Notes under the pieces: model-generated
What the model saw: the letters and a program-made list of their open reading frames with translations, nothing else
Database searches by the model: none
What the model was told of the DNA's origin: nothing
Program-made: the position numbers and the translations under genes
Assembly (NCBI RefSeq): GCF_000763945.1
Contig: NZ_JQFJ01000002.1
Coordinates: 2,035,501 to 2,099,500 of the forward strand
Direction of reading: 5' to 3'
Length of the DNA stretch: 64,000 nt
Source of the DNA: Sphingopyxis sp. MWB1
GTDB taxonomy: Bacteria > Pseudomonadota > Alphaproteobacteria > Sphingomonadales > Sphingomonadaceae
Shown: one piece after another, positions 60,697-64,000 of the stretch
Position numbering within the stretch: the first letter of the stretch is position 1
Layout: every line of letters starts with the position of its first letter

Positions 60697-63600
60697 GCTT
60701 CCGCCTCCCCCTTTTTGCCGCGCCGTCCGAAATGCGCGCGCACCGCCGCCAGCCCATCGCGCACGCCGCGCCGGACGAGAACGAAGAAGAGCGGGATGAA
60801 GAAAATGGCGAGCAGGGTCGCGGTCAGCATCCCCCCGATCACCGATGTGCCGATGGCAACCCGGCTGTTGGCGCCTGCCCCGCTCGCCAGTGCCAGCGGG
60901 ATAACGCCAAAGATAAAGGCAAAGCTGGTCATCAAGATGGGGCGCAGGCGAATGCGCGCCGCGGCGATGGCGGCTTCGATGACGCGCTTGCCTTTCTTCT
61001 CTTCCTGCTCGGCAAATTCGATCATCAAAATCGCATTTTTGGATGCGAGCCCCATGGTCGTCAGCAGGCCGATCTGCAGATAGACGTCATTTTCCAGCCC
61101 GCGCAGCGTCACCGCAAAGACCGCGCCGACCAGCCCGAGTGGAATGACGAGCAGCACCGCGACCGGGATCGACCAGCTTTCGTAAAGCGCGGCGAGGCAC
61201 AGGAAGACGACAAGCAGCGACAGCGCATAAAGCAGCGGCGCCTGTCCCGACGACAGCCGCTCTTCAAAGGAGGCGCCCGACCAGGCGGTGCTGGTGCCGG
61301 GGATCTCGGCCGCCATGCGTTCCATTTCTTCCATCGCCTCACCCGAACTGGTGCCGGGCGCGGCCTGCCCCGAAATTTCAAAGGCGGGGACCCCCTGAAA
61401 GCGGGAGGTGCTGCTGGGCGTCGTCGCCCAGTCGATGGTGGAGAAGGCAGAAAAAGGCGCCATCTCGCCATTGGCAGATCGGACATACCATTGGCTGATG
61501 TCTTCGGGCTTGGCGCGATAGGGGGCATCGCCCTGGACATAGACGCGCTTCACCCGGCCATCGTCGATGAAGTCATTGACATATCGCCCGCCCCAGGCCG
61601 TCGCCAGCGTCGCATTGACGTCATTATTGTTGAGGCCATAGGCGGTCAGCCGCTGGGTATCGACGTCGATCTTCAGCGTCGCCACATCGGGAAGGTCGCT
61701 CAGCCTTACCGACGTCAGCCGCGGATTTTGCTCGGCCATGGCGAGCAATTTGTCGCGCGCTTCGGCAAATTGCTCGCGCGACAGGCCGCTGCGGTTCTGA
61801 AACTGCATGGTAAAGCCCGACGTGTCGCCCAGCCCGCGGACCGCGCCCGGCACCAGCGCGAAAATCTGGGCATCGCGTTGCCCCGCCATCGCCTTGCGAA
61901 GACGGTCGGCAATGGCATCGGCGCTGTTTTCCTCTCCCGGACGCTCGTCCCAATGGACAAGGTTGAGGAAGCCCTGCCCCGTATTCTGTCCCGCCGCCCC
62001 GCGCCCGCCGCCCGCGAGCAGGAACAGCGCCTGAATATTGTCTTTTTCTTCGCTCAACAGATATTTTTCGAGGCTATCGCGCACTTCCAGCGTGCGTTCC
62101 TGCGTCGCGCCCGCCGGCAGGCGAAACTGCACCGCAACCCGGCCCTGGTCCTCATTCGGCAGAAAACCACCGGGAAGCCGCAAAAACATAAAGGCCAGCA
62201 ACGCCAATATAATCAGATAGAGCGCTAAAAACCGCCCCCTACGATCCACAACTTTCGTGACATTGGCGGCATAGCGCTGGGTCATGGCGTCAAAGCGTGT
62301 GTTGAACCAATGTTTCGCGGCCTCGAAACGCACCGCGGCTTTGGGAAAGCGGTGGGGCGCCGCGCCCTGCTCTGCCTTGGGTTTTAACAGCGTTGAAGTG
62401 AGCGCCGGGCTCAGGATCAGCGCGACGAGCACCGACAGACCCATCGCCGACACGATGGTGATCGAAAATTGACGATAGATGACGCCGGTCGATCCCCCGA
62501 AAAAGGCCATGGGCAAGAAAACGGCGGACAGCACGAGCCCGATGGCGATCAACGCGACCTGTAATTCCTTCATCGACAGGATGGTGGCTTCCCGTGCGGT
62601 CATGCCGGGGTTTTCTTCCATCAACCGCTCGACATTCTCGACCACGACAATAGCGTCATCGACCAACAGGCCGATGGCGAGCACCAGTCCGAACAGGGTC
62701 AGCGTATTGATGCTGAACCCGGCGATATAGAAAATGGCGAAGGTGCCGAGCAGCACAACCGGCACGGCAATGGCCGGGATCAGCGTCGCGCGCCAGCTCT
62801 GCAAAAAGATGAACATGACGAGCACGACCAGCAGGATCGCCTCGAACAGCGCTTTTTGAACCTCACTTACCGACAATTTGATGAAGGCGGTCGAATCATT
62901 GGCATAGGTGTAGGAAAGCCCGTCTGGAAAATCGGCGGCGAGCGCGTCCATGCGGGCCTTCACCCGTTCGGCGGTCTCCAGGGCATCCGCGCCCGGCGAT
63001 AGGGAGATCGACATCCCGGCCCCGGGATGCCCATTGACGCGGCTGACCGTGCCATAGCTTTCGGCCCCAATTTCGACGCGAGCGACATCCTTGATCCGAA
63101 CGCTCGATCCGTCGTTGAGCGTCTTGAGGATGATATTCTCAAATTCTTCCGGGGTCCGAAGCCGCGACTGGGCGGTGACGGTGGCGTTCAGCAACTGCCC
63201 CTCGGGGGCAGGCAATCCGCCCACTTCACCCGCCGCGACTTCGCTGTTCTGCGCATTGATCGCCGACACAATGTCGCCGGGCATCAGCGAAAAGGCCGCC
63301 AGCCGCTGCGGGTTCAGCCAAATGCGCATCGCATGCGGCGAACCAAAGACATTGACGTCGCCTACGCCATCGACCCGCGACAGCGGGTCCTGGATGTAGG
63401 ATGTGAGAAAGTCCGAAACATCCTGATTGGACCGCGTGTCCGTCTCATCATAAACGGCGACGAGCAAGAGCCCGTCGGAATTGGATTTGGTGACCCGTAC
63501 GCCTTGGCTCTGCACTTGGGCGGGCAGACGGGAAATGGCCGACTGAATTTTATTCTGGACCTGCACCTGCGCAATGTCGGGGTCGGTGTCCTTGGAGAAG

Positions 63601-63878
63601 ATGGCGGTAATGCTCGCCTGTCCGCGCGAGCTTGATTGCGAATTGAAATAGAGCAAACCGTCGATACCGGTCAGCTGCTGTTCCAAAATTTGCGTGACGC
63701 TATTTTCAATCGTCTCGGCTGAAGCGCCGGGGTAAGTGGCGCGAATATTGACCTGTGTGGGGGCAATGTCGGGATATTGTTCGATGGGCAGGGCCGACAG
63801 CGCCCCCAGCCCGCCCAGCATGACGATGATCGCAAGCACCCAGGCAAAGATCGGCCGGTCGATGAAAATGCGCGACAT
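60693..63878 (-). CDS. RND multidrug efflux pump (HAE1/AcrB family)
   Basis: This 1061-residue inner-membrane pump starts MSRIFIDRPIFAWVLAIIVMLGG. It has two six-helix halves and porter loops, and the proton-relay aspartates lie in LVLAIGLLVDDAIVVVENVERLM. The C-terminal half includes FVTLRGLENDVYLQIGLLTTMGLASKNAILMIEFAEQ-like sequence and RLRPILMTSFAFIFGVIPLA. It moves drugs or metabolites to the adaptor and the outer-membrane factor encoded on either side. Confidence 0.96.
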   Translation of the reverse strand: MSRIFIDRPIFAWVLAIIVMLGGLGALSALPIEQYPDIAPTQVNIRATYPGASAETIENSVTQILEQQLTGIDGLLYFNSQSSSRGQASITAIFSKDTDPDIAQVQVQNKIQSAISRLPAQVQSQGVRVTKSNSDGLLLVAVYDETDTRSNQDVSDFLTSYIQDPLSRVDGVGDVNVFGSPHAMRIWLNPQRLAAFSLMPGDIVSAINAQNSEVAAGEVGGLPAPEGQLLNATVTAQSRLRTPEEFENIILKTLNDGSSVRIKDVARVEIGAESYGTVSRVNGHPGAGMSISLSPGADALETAERVKARMDALAADFPDGLSYTYANDSTAFIKLSVSEVQKALFEAILLVVLVMFIFLQSWRATLIPAIAVPVVLLGTFAIFYIAGFSINTLTLFGLVLAIGLLVDDAIVVVENVERLMEENPGMTAREATILSMKELQVALIAIGLVLSAVFLPMAFFGGSTGVIYRQFSITIVSAMGLSVLVALILSPALTSTLLKPKAEQGAAPHRFPKAAVRFEAAKHWFNTRFDAMTQRYAANVTKVVDRRGRFLALYLIILALLAFMFLRLPGGFLPNEDQGRVAVQFRLPAGATQERTLEVRDSLEKYLLSEEKDNIQALFLLAGGGRGAAGQNTGQGFLNLVHWDERPGEENSADAIADRLRKAMAGQRDAQIFALVPGAVRGLGDTSGFTMQFQNRSGLSREQFAEARDKLLAMAEQNPRLTSVRLSDLPDVATLKIDVDTQRLTAYGLNNNDVNATLATAWGGRYVNDFIDDGRVKRVYVQGDAPYRAKPEDISQWYVRSANGEMAPFSAFSTIDWATTPSSTSRFQGVPAFEISGQAAPGTSSGEAMEEMERMAAEIPGTSTAWSGASFEERLSSGQAPLLYALSLLVVFLCLAALYESWSIPVAVLLVIPLGLVGAVFAVTLRGLENDVYLQIGLLTTMGLASKNAILMIEFAEQEEKKGKRVIEAAIAAARIRLRPILMTSFAFIFGVIPLALASGAGANSRVAIGTSVIGGMLTATLLAIFFIPLFFVLVRRGVRDGLAAVRAHFGRRGKKGEAEA

Positions 63879-63883
63879 GAACG

Positions 63884-64000
63884 CTAGCCGCTCTTGGCGC
63901 CGGCATTTCCGCCGGAACCGGTCCCACCTTCACCCGCCTCGCTGTCGGGGGCGGTGCGCTGGGCTTTGCTCGCGGAAACGGGCCGAACGGGGGCGTCGTG
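63884..64000 (-). CDS. RND periplasmic adaptor, C-terminal end (partial)
   Basis: The minus strand is open from the window edge to a TAG at 63884-63886 and encodes 38 residues rich in Gly, Ser and Ala (VSASKAQRTAPDSEAGE...AGAKSG). This is a low-complexity tail as often ends membrane-fusion proteins. It lies 5 nt before the pump start. The call as adaptor is from operon position only. Confidence 0.6.
   Translation of the reverse strand, partial: HDAPVRPVSASKAQRTAPDSEAGEGGTGSGGNAGAKSG

Noticed and set aside
60549..62228. A 559-codon plus-strand open frame opposite the RND pump.
   Set aside because: Its translation is His/Arg/Gln-rich low-complexity sequence, antisense to a clear HAE1 pump gene.

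Overview
This window is a high-GC alphaproteobacterial chromosome segment. The best guess is a sphingomonad (Sphingomonadales, possibly Sphingopyxis-like). The grounds are abundant TonB-dependent receptors, a FecI/FecR/TonB-receptor signalling unit, short palindromic intergenic repeats of sphingomonad type, tight ATGA/TGATG gene overlaps and familiar protein sequences. The genus is inferred from memory, not from a search.

Left third (1-27.8 kb), metabolism and regulation: a TonB-dependent receptor with a divergent TetR regulator; metX-metW (methionine) divergent from hisC and a prephenate-dehydrogenase gene; an ftsE-ftsX-ydcF-plsC operon on the minus strand; a zinc-ribbon membrane protein; a YeiH-type exporter; tRNA-Arg(CCG); a lower-GC module of a Rieske oxygenase and its TetR regulator with two palindromic operators; a fecI-fecR-TonB receptor system; a leucine-degradation operon (isovaleryl-CoA dehydrogenase and both methylcrotonyl-CoA carboxylase subunits) with an unrelated small membrane-protein gene inside it and a divergent LysR regulator; and a four-gene group of unknown function (membrane-anchored LuxR-type HTH, helical protein, membrane protein, MarR-type protein).

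Middle and right (27.9-59.1 kb), an almost complete flagellar locus: transglycosylase-flhA-fliA, flgMN, flgA, flgBCDEFGHIJKL, motAB, a sigma-54 activator gene, fliDS, fliEFGHIJKLMNOPQR-flhB and fliC. Two promoter families can be read directly. Four sites match the sigma-54 consensus (TGGCAC-N5-YTGC), in front of flgB, flgA, the transglycosylase-flhA-fliA operon and fliE. Four sites share CTTAATC-N13-GCCGTTA (the motA copy is weaker), in front of flgM, fliD, motA and fliC, and are proposed FliA promoters. The implied cascade runs from the sigma-54 activator to basal body, hook, export and fliA, then through FliA/FlgM to filament, cap and motor genes. Several parts are reduced or unusual: FlgD and FlgE are very short, FlgH has no cysteine, FlgJ has only its rod domain, and FliM has no recognisable CheY-binding N-terminus. 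No chemotaxis genes are in the window.

The right end (59.3-64 kb) holds an RND efflux operon on the minus strand: the 3' end of an adaptor gene cut by the window edge, then the pump, then the outer-membrane factor.
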